Assembly: GCA_000333235.1 (NCBI GenBank)
Contig: CAPN01000031.1
Location: 1-64,000, forward strand
Reading direction: 5' to 3'
Length of the DNA stretch: 64,000 nucleotides
Source of the DNA: Pseudoalteromonas luteoviolacea B = ATCC 29581
GTDB lineage: Bacteria; Pseudomonadota; Gammaproteobacteria; Enterobacterales; Alteromonadaceae
Of this stretch, positions 21,425 to 30,591 are shown one piece after another. The translations under genes were made by a program, and so were the position numbers. How positions within the stretch are numbered: position 1 is the first letter of the stretch; each line of letters begins with the position of its first letter. The notes below the pieces were generated by a model. The model was given only the letters and a program-made list of their open reading frames with translations. It made no database searches and was not told the DNA's origin.

Positions 21425-22597
21425 TTATAAAATCGTTAACTGCAAGGTCTGATAACTGCATTTTGCAAGCTGATCGACGAGCGCTTCGTCGATATTCAAA
21501 TAAGCAAACCACATTTGAGCTTCATCTGGTTCAATTAAATTACTGTCTTTTAAAAGCAAATATTGTGCGTAGCCGTGTGCTTGTTTTAACAGCTCCGTTA
21601 GAGGGAGTAGATCGTCAACTGTTCCAGAATTTGGTAAATAACTCTTTGCCAATTGCGCCATCACCGCATTGAATGGTAAATAACGAAACGCCATTTTCTC
21701 AATGAGTTGTACTGAAAGCTCAATGCTGTCATGCATTAATAGATTACGCAAAAATAAAGGATCCGGGCTCAGTTCCATTAACGCCGTGTGTAAGTCTTTA
21801 TGATTTTTCTCTCTCGCGATCATGACTTTATTTTGCCAAACTTGCTCAAAGGTACGCAGATAAAGTCGTGTTACCGCAATTTTTCCAACGTCCATCAACA
21901 TCCCAAGTGTAAAGGCATGTTGTGGATTCAACCCCTTTACTTCTGCTAACTGACGAGCGGCGATTGCGGTGGACATCGATAAATCTCGAAGTTTTCGTTT
22001 TAACAAAGGAAACGGTTCCGTTGCATGAGGCATCCAATGTCGAACCGAAAAAGTGGGAATAACGAGCTGTAAATTTTCTAACCCTAGGTAACGAAGAGCC
22101 AGTGCGGGCGTATCAACTTTTACCGCTGTGCCTTTTGCCGATTGCTTGCGATATTGCGGTAAATTGACCAAGGAAACTAAGTCTCGTCCGAGCCAAGAAA
22201 GATCATTAACCAAGGGCTCTAAACGCCCAACCGATGCCGACTTTACAGCTAAAATATCGAGTATTGTTGGAACGGTATCTTGGATCCCAACCACATCCGT
22301 GTACAAATTATCGAGATCTTGTTTTTTTTTCTTTATTTCTTTTTCGATGATTTGATGAAGGTGATTACTGGCTTTTGCTACGTATTTTAAGTGTGAAGTA
22401 TTTTGTTCTTGACGTTTATTTGCCGCTGCAATCTCTACATCAAGCATGGTACGCTGAGGGATATCGTCACCATAATGAATTTCAAGCGTATGAATATAGC
22501 CGATTTGCTGCTGTGCAAAATTGTGGCTAATCAAAACATCATGTGCACGCTGTGCTAATGCTTGAGCAATCCTTGACTGGCGAATATCTTGATTCAT
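21425..22597 (-). CDS. HDOD-domain protein
   Basis: The protein of 390 residues has an N-terminal helical region with a lysine-rich coiled segment (KEIKKKKQDLDNLY, about 90-105) and then an HDOD domain (about 105-300) with RYLGLENLQLV and AFTLGMLMDVGKIAV. HDOD proteins are signalling adaptors related to HD phosphohydrolases but usually without the metal-binding HD pair. Here the LMDVGKI segment keeps only the D. The ATG at 22597 has AGGGG five bases upstream and is preferred over the ATG seven codons earlier. It lies between astC and pabA on the same strand. A target pathway cannot be named. Confidence 0.85.
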   Translation of the reverse strand: MNQDIRQSRIAQALAQRAHDVLISHNFAQQQIGYIHTLEIHYGDDIPQRTMLDVEIAAANKRQEQNTSHLKYVAKASNHLHQIIEKEIKKKKQDLDNLYTDVVGIQDTVPTILDILAVKSASVGRLEPLVNDLSWLGRDLVSLVNLPQYRKQSAKGTAVKVDTPALALRYLGLENLQLVIPTFSVRHWMPHATEPFPLLKRKLRDLSMSTAIAARQLAEVKGLNPQHAFTLGMLMDVGKIAVTRLYLRTFEQVWQNKVMIAREKNHKDLHTALMELSPDPLFLRNLLMHDSIELSVQLIEKMAFRYLPFNAVMAQLAKSYLPNSGTVDDLLPLTELLKQAHGYAQYLLLKDSNLIEPDEAQMWFAYLNIDEALVDQLAKCSYQTLQLTIL

Positions 22598-22641
22598 GTA
22601 TCCCCTAATAGTAATCAATTGAAAGCGTTAACCTTTAAAGA

Positions 22642-23220
22642 TTAGAAGCGACGAATAAAGTTGGCAAGCAATTCTAGTCCATATTGGGTCAATATGGCTT
22701 CTGGATGAAATTGTACACCTTCAATTGCTCGTTCTGCGTGCAACAATCCCATTACTTCCTCAAATTGATTTTCAACCTCTGTCCAAGCTGTAACTTTAAG
22801 GTCTTTAGGTAAAGTAAGCTTGTCAACCACCAAAGAGTGATAGCGACATACATTAAACCCGGAAGGAAGCCCGGTGAAAACTCCAGTCCCATTGTGATGT
22901 ATTTGCGATGTTTTTCCATGCATAACCGTTTTAGCACGAATAATCGAAGCGCCTAGCGCCTGCGCAATTGTCTGGTGACCTAAACAAATCCCAAGAATTG
23001 GATATACCCCTTGTAGTTTCGCTACAACATCTAAGGAGATCCCTGCTTCATTTGGAGAGCAAGGCCCTGGAGAAATAACAATGTACTTGGGATTTAAGCG
23101 TTTAATGTCCGAAAGCGTAATTTCGTCATTTCGTTTTACTAATACATCTTGATCAAGACGCTGAAAATACTGAACAAGGTTATAAGTAAAAGAATCGTAA
23201 TTGTCGATCATTAACAGCAT
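22642..23220 (-). CDS. pabA: Aminodeoxychorismate/anthranilate synthase glutaminase subunit
   Basis: This class-I glutamine amidotransferase supplies ammonia for 4-amino-4-deoxychorismate (folate) or anthranilate. The 192 residues show [12 protein letters not shown], the oxyanion motif SPGPCSP, nucleophile C79 in GICLGHQ and the His-Glu pair in GVQFHPEA. No trpE or other trp gene is adjacent, and an ornithine aminotransferase gene is near, as with pabA-argD in E. coli, so PabA is the better name; a shared role with TrpE cannot be excluded. The ATG at 23220 matches the family N-terminus, whereas the open frame extends 30 codons further. Confidence 0.88.
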   Translation of the reverse strand: MLLMIDNYDSFTYNLVQYFQRLDQDVLVKRNDEITLSDIKRLNPKYIVISPGPCSPNEAGISLDVVAKLQGVYPILGICLGHQTIAQALGASIIRAKTVMHGKTSQIHHNGTGVFTGLPSGFNVCRYHSLVVDKLTLPKDLKVTAWTEVENQFEEVMGLLHAERAIEGVQFHPEAILTQYGLELLANFIRRF

Positions 23221-23291
23221 AGCGTATAACCTGACTTTATAAACGATATTGCATGCATAAAGCGCACTATCACCTCGATATCTCGCCGCAT

Positions 23292-23321
23292 ATTGTACAT
23301 CAATGTGCAATACTCATTCAA
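23292..23321 (-). promoter_or_regulatory. Probable promoter of pabA
   Basis: On the minus strand TTGAAT (23316-23321) and TACAAT (23292-23297) are 18 bp apart, giving a start near 23285 and a leader of about 65 nt before the pabA ATG. The overlap with a near-palindrome TTGCACATTGATGTACAA may be incidental. Confidence 0.5.
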
Positions 23322-23448
23322 AAATGCGTCGAAATAAATAAGGTTTTTTCACTGGAATGTACTAAGGCATGCGAATTAAATACACACCTTAGTCATTAAT
23401 ATTGTAAACCTAAATTACCTCACTTTATGAGGATGCAGGGTGACAACC

Positions 23449-24453
23449 TTACGGACGAGGAATGAATCCTAATGCATCATAAACGCGTTTCAACGTCAGT
23501 TCAGCGCGTGAGCTTGCTTTCTCGGCACCAGAACGCATAATTTGATTTAACAACGCTTGATCTTCGCGAATTTCCTTATAACGCTTTTGGATAGGCTCTA
23601 ACATCGCAACAACCGCCTGTGCCGTGTCTTTTTTCAAATGGCCATACATCTTATCTTCGTATTCAGGCACAAGATCTTCAATACTACGTTTTGTGGCGAC
23701 GGACAATAACGTCAGGAGATTTGAAACACCGGCTTTTTCTTCTCTATCAAAGTAAATTCGAGCTTGTTCATCCGAATCAGTGACGGCCTTTTTGAGTTTT
23801 TTCTCAACTTGTTTAGGCTCATCGAGAAGCATCACAAATGCATTTGGATTTTCATCCGATTTAGACATTTTTTTCGATGGATCTTGGAGACTCATCACGC
23901 GAGCGCCGAGTTCTGGGATATATGGCTCAGGAATCTTAAATACCTCACCATACAGATTATTAAAACGTGTCGCGATGTCTCGGGTTAACTCCAAGTGTTG
24001 CTTCTGATCTTCACCGACAGGTACTTGATCAGCCTGATAAAGTAAGATATCTGCAGCTTGCAAAACAGGGTATGAGAACAAACCAACATTGATGTTATTC
24101 GCATTTTTCGCTGATTTGTCTTTAAATTGAGTCATGCGGTTCAACTCACCCATTTGCGCATAGCAATTTAGCACCCACGCTAACTGAGCATGCTCTGGCA
24201 CTTGTGATTGCACAAACAAAGCCGCTTTTTCCGGGTTGATGCCACACGCAGCATAAAGTGCGATACCGTCTAAAACACGATTACGCAATAACGCCGGTTC
24301 TTGACGTACTGTTATCGCGTGCAAATCAACAAGCATAAAGAAACTTTCGTGATCTTCTTGCAAGTTAAGCCATTGGTTAATTGCACCAACGTAGTTACCA
24401 ATTGTCATACCACCAGTTGGCTGAATGCCACTTAACACTACAGGTTTCGTCAT
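23449..24453 (-). CDS. trpS: Tryptophanyl-tRNA synthetase
   Basis: TrpS charges tRNA-Trp. The 334-residue class-I enzyme has the HIGH-equivalent TIGN (17-20) in [16 protein letters not shown] and KMSKS at 195-199. Length matches bacterial TrpRS. It follows gph by 26 nt and completes the rpe-gph-trpS order known from E. coli. Confidence 0.97.
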   Translation of the reverse strand: MTKPVVLSGIQPTGGMTIGNYVGAINQWLNLQEDHESFFMLVDLHAITVRQEPALLRNRVLDGIALYAACGINPEKAALFVQSQVPEHAQLAWVLNCYAQMGELNRMTQFKDKSAKNANNINVGLFSYPVLQAADILLYQADQVPVGEDQKQHLELTRDIATRFNNLYGEVFKIPEPYIPELGARVMSLQDPSKKMSKSDENPNAFVMLLDEPKQVEKKLKKAVTDSDEQARIYFDREEKAGVSNLLTLLSVATKRSIEDLVPEYEDKMYGHLKKDTAQAVVAMLEPIQKRYKEIREDQALLNQIMRSGAEKASSRAELTLKRVYDALGFIPRP

Positions 24454-24479
24454 GATGTTCCTTTATGTCTCGTTCGTTG

Positions 24480-25142
24480 TTAATTCATTAAAGCGGGGAT
24501 TATATCCAAGAATCCATCTAAGAGGTACTGTGGATTAAGATCTTGTAAATTCTGCCCTTGATGATAGCCATAGGTCAATGCAATCACGTTAATATCCGCA
24601 GCATGTGCCGCGAGAATATCACTCTTCGAATCCCCTACCATCATCACTTCATGTGGCTGTACGCAGAGCTTTTCGCATGCCAGAAGTAACGCAGCTGGAT
24701 TTGGTTTTTTATCGGTATCATCACCACAAACCAAAACACTAAAGTAATGGGCAATACCTAATTTCGAGAGCAATTGTTCGGTAAAAATCCGATTTTTGTT
24801 CGTAACAATGGCTTTAGGTAAATGAGTTAGTGCTGCAAGTCCCGTATTTACATTAGGATATAACGCCGCGTACTCACCAACTATTTGAGCATAATGAAAC
24901 TGAAACCGCTCTAGTGCGTACGCTACCGTTGGTTTTGGTAAATCAGGGTTAACGTGAAAATCACCACTTAAACTTCGTTTGACTAACATTTCAATGCCAT
25001 TGCCAACCCACGTTGTCACAAGTGCATGGCTAACTACTGGATAGGCGACTTCCGTTAGCGCTAAATTCAGCGCCATATACATATCTTCGGCGCTATCAAC
25101 CAAGGTACCGTCTAGATCAAATAGAACTGCTTTTACTGGCAT
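24480..25142 (-). CDS. gph: Phosphoglycolate phosphatase
   Basis: This HAD-superfamily phosphatase hydrolyses 2-phosphoglycolate, formed for example during repair of oxidised DNA ends. The 220 residues contain motif I FDLDGTLVDS (nucleophile D9, acid D11), motif II IVTNK and motif III KPNP...MVGDSKSDILAA. The start codon overlaps the rpe stop (TAATG), so translation is coupled. Neighbours and order agree with the E. coli dam-rpe-gph-trpS cluster. Confidence 0.94.
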   Translation of the reverse strand: MPVKAVLFDLDGTLVDSAEDMYMALNLALTEVAYPVVSHALVTTWVGNGIEMLVKRSLSGDFHVNPDLPKPTVAYALERFQFHYAQIVGEYAALYPNVNTGLAALTHLPKAIVTNKNRIFTEQLLSKLGIAHYFSVLVCGDDTDKKPNPAALLLACEKLCVQPHEVMMVGDSKSDILAAHAADINVIALTYGYHQGQNLQDLNPQYLLDGFLDIIPALMN

Positions 25143-25813
25143 TATTGTACCTTCGCCAACTCAGCACGCATTTTGTCAATTACGGCTTTATAATCCGGTT
25201 GATTAAAAATGGCCGATCCTGCAACAAACATATCTGCACCAGCCTTTGCAATTTCAGCGATGTTTTCTACTTTCACACCACCATCCACTTCAAGGCGGAT
25301 CGCTCGACCACTCGCATCAATTCGTTGTCTCACTTCACGCAATTTATCGAGTGTATTTGGGATAAAACTCTGTCCGCCAAATCCAGGATTAACCGACATT
25401 AATAAAATTTGATCGACTTTATCCATAACATAGTCAAGATAATGAAGTGGCGTGGCTGGATTAAAAACTAAACCTGCCTCACAATCATGTTCTTTTATTA
25501 ATGCTAACGAACGATCAATGTGCTCACTTGTTTCTGGATGAAAGGTAATAATACTCGCGCCAGCTTTAGCAAATTCAGGGATCAGACCATCTACTGGTTT
25601 TACCATTAAATGTACGTCAATTGGGGCTTCTACACCATAATCTCTAAGCGCCTTACATACCATTGGCCCAAAAGTTAAATTAGGCACATAGTGATTATCC
25701 ATTACATCAAAATGCACAACATCGGCACCAGCCTTAAGTACCGCCGCGACGTCCTCACCTAAACGAGCAAAATCAGCCGACAAAATAGAAGGAGCAATTA
25801 AAAATTGAGACAT
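25142..25813 (-). CDS. rpe: Ribulose-phosphate 3-epimerase
   Basis: Rpe interconverts ribulose 5-phosphate and xylulose 5-phosphate in the pentose phosphate pathway. The 223-residue TIM barrel has [26 protein letters not shown] (metal ligands H and D), [19 protein letters not shown] and LEVDGGV. It heads rpe-gph-trpS. Upstream, two rightward small genes separate it from dam, so the promoter must lie in the divergent region 25814-25938. Confidence 0.97.
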   Translation of the reverse strand: MSQFLIAPSILSADFARLGEDVAAVLKAGADVVHFDVMDNHYVPNLTFGPMVCKALRDYGVEAPIDVHLMVKPVDGLIPEFAKAGASIITFHPETSEHIDRSLALIKEHDCEAGLVFNPATPLHYLDYVMDKVDQILLMSVNPGFGGQSFIPNTLDKLREVRQRIDASGRAIRLEVDGGVKVENIAEIAKAGADMFVAGSAIFNQPDYKAVIDKMRAELAKVQ

Positions 25814-25938
25814 AACGTGTGAGACCCTTGAACGAAAGAATAAGTACTTAGTTTACCTTAATTTCCTGATTGGCTGAAAAACATTCTTCTCATAGAAACC
25901 ACGGTTTTTAAATTTGTAAATTAATCCAGATCAAAAGT

Positions 25939-25967
25939 TTGTTTATTGAACAATTCTTGTGTATTAT
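25939..25967 (+). promoter_or_regulatory. Probable promoter of the two small membrane proteins
   Basis: TTGTTT (25939-25944) and TATTAT (25962-25967) are 17 bp apart on the plus strand, about 30 bases before the ATG at 26000. This supports expression of the two small genes as a unit independent of rpe and dam. Confidence 0.55.
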
Positions 25968-25999
25968 TTGGGGATAGCTATGCTAGTTGGAGTGGTATT

Positions 26000-26284
26000 A
26001 TGATACACCTAAAAACACGGACGCTTTTAATTGTTGGTTTTATCACAGCTTCGGTTGGGGTGATTTCTTTTGATGGTCAAGAGGAAACCGTTTTAGCCAA
26101 CCTAGAGTGTTCATGCAAAGTAACTGGAGCAACAAACTTGGCTTGTCAGCAGCAAGTCAATAATGATTGGATAAGTTGGTTGTCCGGAAAAAGTGGCAGC
26201 GCACAGTTTCACTATTTAGATTTGCTTGAACTCTTGCTTGGCGGTGAGAAAAGCGCAAAAACAAATAGCTTACCTAGCCTATAA
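26000..26284 (+). CDS. Small membrane-anchored protein of unknown function
   Basis: The 94-residue product has an N-terminal hydrophobic stretch (about 8-25, LLIVGFITASVGVISF) that is either a signal peptide or an anchor, followed by a polar part with three Cys (CSC and ACQQQ) and a C-terminal Leu-rich patch. I recognise no family. ATG at 26000 is used because GGAG stands seven bases upstream; the open frame begins 18 codons earlier across the promoter. The DUF2970 gene follows after 12 nt. Confidence 0.65.
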   Translation: MIHLKTRTLLIVGFITASVGVISFDGQEETVLANLECSCKVTGATNLACQQQVNNDWISWLSGKSGSAQFHYLDLLELLLGGEKSAKTNSLPSL

Positions 26285-26296
26285 AGCAATGACTTA

Positions 26297-26479
26297 ATGC
26301 GCTGGGTAAGTGTGCTACAAAGCGTTTTAGCTGCACTATTTGGAGTGCAAAGCGAGAGCAAACGCGTCAAAGATTTTCAGTCCTCATCAGCACTACCTTA
26401 TATCGTTATTGGTTTTCTTTTCGTCACGGCATTTGTGGTGGGTTTAGCTTTACTTGTAAACGCAATTTTACCCAAATAA
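26297..26479 (+). CDS. DUF2970 small inner-membrane protein
   Basis: Sixty residues: a short amphipathic start (MRWVSVLQSVLAALFGVQSE), a charged segment KRVKDF and one transmembrane helix (about 33-56, [21 protein letters not shown]). The pattern SVLAAxFGVQS plus one C-terminal helix is that of DUF2970 proteins, widespread in proteobacteria and of unknown role. It converges on dam, with only 10 nt between the stop codons and no visible terminator there. Confidence 0.8.
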   Translation: MRWVSVLQSVLAALFGVQSESKRVKDFQSSSALPYIVIGFLFVTAFVVGLALLVNAILPK

Positions 26480-26489
26480 TCATCCCTGA

Positions 26490-27320
26490 TTATTGATGAT
26501 AAAGCGCCATAAGCTCATTTACTGCATTACGGCTATTTCCTTTGGGACTAATTGTTCGCTTAACTTGAATAATATCCAATTGCGCCTGTTCATAGATCTT
26601 CCGTGTCCATACAGTTTCATGATTAGAGATTAGAACCGGTGTTGCCATGGAGAATGCAGCCTCTTCTGCGAGGTTTGCTAAATTAGCTTGATCATCCAAA
26701 TTAAAGCCACCTTTTGCATAAGCCGTAAAAGAGGCTGTTTTACTGAGTGGCACATAAGGCGGATCACAATACACGACAGCGTTTGTTGGTAAAAGTTTGA
26801 AAACCTCTTGGTAGCTTTTACACGTAAACGTCGCTTGTTGTGCTTTTTGCGCAAAAAAATAGAGTTCTTTTTCAGGGAAATAAGGCTTTTTGTATTTTCC
26901 AAACGGTACGTTAAAAGAACCTTTTAAATTATAACGACAAAGCCCATTGTAACCATGCCGATTCATGTACAAGAAAAGAATGGCACGTTCATACACATCC
27001 ACACTTTCATTAAACTGCTGGCGATATGAATAGTATGCGTCGGGGTGATTATTTAGATCGACGAACAGCTTCTTTGCGTCACTGATAAACTCGTCCGGTG
27101 CGTCTTTTAGCTCTTGATATAGATTGATTAAATCAGCATTAATGTCGTTAAGCACATAATGCTTATAATCGGTATTTAAAAAAACCGATCCTGCACCAAC
27201 AAATGGCTCAACGAGCGTCTCGGCATCCGCATTCGCCTTTTTAAGACGCTGAGCAATGTCTTCTACTAACGCATATTTTCCGCCGGCCCATTTTAAAAAG
27301 GCTCTCGTTTTTGTTTGCAT
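26490..27320 (-). CDS. dam: DNA adenine methylase Dam (GATC)
   Basis: Dam methylates adenine in GATC and marks the parental strand for mismatch repair and replication control. The 276 residues carry the SAM site PFVGAGSVF (39-47), YVLNDIN, the catalytic DPPY (186-189) and LISNHE, with FLKWAGGK at the start. The chromosomal setting next to damX-aroB-aroK rather than beside a restriction enzyme identifies it as the housekeeping Dam. It follows damX by 51 nt on the same strand. Confidence 0.96.
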   Translation of the reverse strand: MQTKTRAFLKWAGGKYALVEDIAQRLKKANADAETLVEPFVGAGSVFLNTDYKHYVLNDINADLINLYQELKDAPDEFISDAKKLFVDLNNHPDAYYSYRQQFNESVDVYERAILFLYMNRHGYNGLCRYNLKGSFNVPFGKYKKPYFPEKELYFFAQKAQQATFTCKSYQEVFKLLPTNAVVYCDPPYVPLSKTASFTAYAKGGFNLDDQANLANLAEEAAFSMATPVLISNHETVWTRKIYEQAQLDIIQVKRTISPKGNSRNAVNELMALYHQ

Positions 27321-27371
27321 GGATCTAAATTCTTTAACTCAATTGGTCGATTTTACACTAAAGCACCGCAA

Positions 27372-28808
27372 TTACCGAGTTGAACCACGAATTTCTTCTT
27401 GTATTTGTCCGACTTTTTTATAGAACGGCTGATTTTGTAAAACGGTTTCGGGTAATTCGCTTCTTGCCAATTTAGCTTCGGCCAACGTTTTAAATTGACC
27501 GACGGTAACCACATACCACCACCGCGATTGACGAAGAGAAGGATATACTTTGGCATTTAACTCAGGATTGTTGGTTAAAAATCGTTTTGCGTCTTCTACC
27601 TCTGTCACCGCCATTACTTGAATGGTCCACTCTGAATTGGACAGTGATAAATACCAATTCGCATCATTGATTAGATGATTTATAGCCTCAATACTCTGCT
27701 TCGATTTCGTTTCTGTAGGCTTGTCTGTTGACGTTTCTTCTAATGACTGAGTAAGGGGTGCATTCTCATCAAGCACACGTTTCAACTGCGCAGGTTCAAC
27801 AGATCCAGATTTCGCATTAGGCTCAATGACGTCTGAGTGTTTTGCCTCTAAAGCATCTAAGATACTTGCAACATCATTACGGACAATAGAAGGTATTTCC
27901 TGTTGCGGTTGTTGCTGCTCACTTAAGGCTGTTTGAGTATCCGACTCCACAAATGCATGCCCTTCGTCCTTTAGCTTTTCTCCCTCACTACTCGCTTCTT
28001 CACGCTCAATCGAACCTAATAACAGGTGATCAGGTGACACGACGGTTGGTAATGGCTCTTGTTTTTCAGCTACTTTATTTGGAATTAGTGCTATTAATTC
28101 TTTTTTGTACAACAAGCCAACGACAAGCAATGCCAACACTATCGTTAATGCCAAAAAGTGCCAATGCCATTTCGATTTGGTTTTTTCTCTTAAGTTAGTG
28201 GATTGTTCATCAGGTTGCCACGACAATAGCAAGGTCGGATTACCGTTAGACGATTGCACAAACGCATTAAAAACTGGATCTTCATCCAAAGGCAACGTTT
28301 TAAAATACCATCGTAGTAACTGTTTGCTTTCATGCCATGTTAAAGGCTCTATGTGCATGTCTAAGGCACCAGGTATCATACCGGCTTGCGGAGCGCTTAT
28401 CAGCACGTAGAGTGTTTCGTGAGCGCTTCTAACGACCTGTTGAATTTGCTCAATCATTTCTTGCGAAAGATGACGACCGCCATCTAAAACCCATAAACAA
28501 GGGCCTGGTGACGTCTGTTGGGCAAGTAACGAAAAGTTCTCAAACAAGGAAAGTTTATGGTCTACTAATGGGGCACGAAAACTGTGTTCTAGCAACGAAT
28601 GCATTAACTCATTGTCGGTCATATTCGCTGTGATCGACACAAATGCTTTATTGAATTCGGGGTATTTATCGGTAATAAAAGATTCTAGCAAATAGCTTTT
28701 ACCAAGTCCCGAAGAACCCACTATCGTGATGATATTTTGGCCATACTCTAATTGCAACGCAATTCTATCAATAAGCGCTGCTCGACTTGGCAACAACTGC
28801 GATTGCAT
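27372..28808 (-). CDS. damX: DamX-type protein with AAA and SPOR domains
   Basis: DamX is an inner-membrane division protein whose periplasmic SPOR domain binds denuded peptidoglycan at the septum. The 478 residues show a cytoplasmic ATPase-like region with a P-loop GSSGLGKS (31-38) and the DGG of a Walker-B-like strand, a transmembrane helix at about 212-235 (FLALTIVLALLVVGLLY), a long acidic periplasmic linker, and a C-terminal SPOR domain (about 395-470: WTIQVMAV...WYVVTVGQF). E. coli DamX lacks the intact P-loop domain but Vibrio-type orthologues have it. The start overlaps the aroB stop. Confidence 0.92.
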   Translation of the reverse strand: MQSQLLPSRAALIDRIALQLEYGQNIITIVGSSGLGKSYLLESFITDKYPEFNKAFVSITANMTDNELMHSLLEHSFRAPLVDHKLSLFENFSLLAQQTSPGPCLWVLDGGRHLSQEMIEQIQQVVRSAHETLYVLISAPQAGMIPGALDMHIEPLTWHESKQLLRWYFKTLPLDEDPVFNAFVQSSNGNPTLLLSWQPDEQSTNLREKTKSKWHWHFLALTIVLALLVVGLLYKKELIALIPNKVAEKQEPLPTVVSPDHLLLGSIEREEASSEGEKLKDEGHAFVESDTQTALSEQQQPQQEIPSIVRNDVASILDALEAKHSDVIEPNAKSGSVEPAQLKRVLDENAPLTQSLEETSTDKPTETKSKQSIEAINHLINDANWYLSLSNSEWTIQVMAVTEVEDAKRFLTNNPELNAKVYPSLRQSRWWYVVTVGQFKTLAEAKLARSELPETVLQNQPFYKKVGQIQEEIRGSTR

Positions 28809-29878
28809 TATTGTCCTATTAGCTGGGCGACCATTTGGTCCGACACATCGTCAACAAGCTCGCACTGTCCAAGCTTTGTTGGCACGATAAATCGAATTTT
28901 ACCTTTTTGGTTTTTCTTATCTTTACGCATATGTCGTAAAAATGCAGCAGCATTCATACTAAGGGGCGGCTCAACGGGCAAATCAAACGCCTTAATCAGC
29001 TGCACCACTTTGTCGACTTCTTGCTCACTTATAGCGCCTCGCATAAAGGCAAGGCGAAGGGCCAGCACCATTCCTGCAGCAACGGCTTCACCGTGTAACC
29101 AATTTCCGTAGCCTTGCTCTGCTTCAATTGCATGACCAAACGTGTGACCAAGATTGAGTAACGCTCTTAACCCTGATTCTTTTTCATCCTGTGCAACAAT
29201 GTCCGCTTTAATTGCACAACAACGATAAATGACCTTTGTCAATTCTGCGTTATCTAATGCAGTTAATTGCTGCTGTTTATTCTCTAATTCGCTCAAAAAC
29301 GAGTGATCATAAATAAGCCCATATTTGATCACCTCAGCCATGCCTGCTGCGAATTCTCTACTCGGTAAGGTTTTTAACGTATCTGTGTCAATAAAAACGG
29401 CTTTAGGTTGATAAAACGCGCCTATCATGTTTTTACCTAGAGGATGATTTACGGCTGTTTTACCACCAACAGACGAGTCTACTTGCGATAACAACGTCGT
29501 CGGCAGTTGTATAAACGGCACGCCTCGTTGATAGCACGCAGCAACAAATCCAGTCAAATCACCAATGACCCCACCACCAAGCGCAAGCAAGCATGTGTCA
29601 CGGCCGCAGTTGTGCTCAAGTAAAAATGCATTGATCCGTTCAAACCATTCTAAAGATTTAAACTGCTCACCATCAGGTATGATGAAATGCAGAGGGTCAA
29701 GTGCTGAAAGCTTATTTAAAAAAGCAGGAAGATAAAGAGGCGCAACGGTTTCGTTGCTGATAATGACAGGACGACTTTTACCAATATACGAAGTCAGTCG
29801 CCCTACATCATTGAAAAGTGATTGCCCAATAAAGATGGGATAACTACGCTCGCCTAATTCAACCGTTAATTCAAGCAT
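28808..29878 (-). CDS. aroB: 3-Dehydroquinate synthase
   Basis: AroB makes 3-dehydroquinate, the second step of the shikimate pathway. The 356-residue protein has the NAD site [40 protein letters not shown], and metal-binding E/H residues in [16 protein letters not shown] and LHGEAV. It lies between aroK and damX, with translational coupling (TAATG) to damX, as in the conserved aroKB-damX-dam cluster. Confidence 0.97.
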   Translation of the reverse strand: MLELTVELGERSYPIFIGQSLFNDVGRLTSYIGKSRPVIISNETVAPLYLPAFLNKLSALDPLHFIIPDGEQFKSLEWFERINAFLLEHNCGRDTCLLALGGGVIGDLTGFVAACYQRGVPFIQLPTTLLSQVDSSVGGKTAVNHPLGKNMIGAFYQPKAVFIDTDTLKTLPSREFAAGMAEVIKYGLIYDHSFLSELENKQQQLTALDNAELTKVIYRCCAIKADIVAQDEKESGLRALLNLGHTFGHAIEAEQGYGNWLHGEAVAAGMVLALRLAFMRGAISEQEVDKVVQLIKAFDLPVEPPLSMNAAAFLRHMRKDKKNQKGKIRFIVPTKLGQCELVDDVSDQMVAQLIGQ

Positions 29879-29907
29879 GGTTTTCCCTCCACTACTGGTA
29901 CATCACA

Positions 29908-30426
29908 TTAGAAGTCTAATTTCTCGATAATTTGATTCGCAACCACTTTCGCGCTTTGCTCATCAGTACGCACAACAAAATCAGCCACTTCGCGATAAAG
30001 CGGTTCACGCTCATCGGCGAGACGCTCTAGCACTTCACGTGCTGGTTCGTCTGTTTGCAACAGTGGACGACGCTTGTCGCGCTGAGTACGAGCAACTTGT
30101 TTTTCAATCGGCGTTTCAAGATAGACAACTATGCCACGCGCAGAAAGCTTGTTGCGCGTTTCTTTACTCAGCACAGAGCCACCGCCAGTTGCTAATACGA
30201 TACCTTGTAATTCAGTTAGATCCGAAATTACCGCCTCTTCGCGAACACGGAAACCTTCTTCACCTTCTAAATCAAAAACCCACGAAATATCAGCACCAGT
30301 GCGGCGCTCGATTTCTTGGTCTGAATCATAAAATTCAAGGTGTAAAGTGTCAGCGATGTGACGACCAATTGTGCTCTTACCAGCCCCCATAGGGCCAACT
30401 AGAAATATATTACGTTTCTCAGCCAT
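29908..30426 (-). CDS. aroK: Shikimate kinase I
   Basis: AroK phosphorylates shikimate. The 172-residue P-loop kinase shows GPMGAGKST (11-19), the shikimate-binding DSD and [16 protein letters not shown], and the lid region RDKRRPLL. It is followed by aroB after 29 nt. The spacer of 165 nt to pilQ upstream may hold its own promoter; I see no certain one. Confidence 0.97.
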   Translation of the reverse strand: MAEKRNIFLVGPMGAGKSTIGRHIADTLHLEFYDSDQEIERRTGADISWVFDLEGEEGFRVREEAVISDLTELQGIVLATGGGSVLSKETRNKLSARGIVVYLETPIEKQVARTQRDKRRPLLQTDEPAREVLERLADEREPLYREVADFVVRTDEQSAKVVANQIIEKLDF

Positions 30427-30591
30427 ATCTTTTTAGTACAAACGAACTCTAAAATTTGAATAAAACCCCGCCTAACGACCTGGCCCCAAAATTAAGGAGG
30501 GGATTATCTCAGCATTCACACAGGGATTTCAACCCCCATTTCCGAAAATGCTAAGATCTAGGCATTTAAGCGAGCTCGCCATTCCGAAAAT

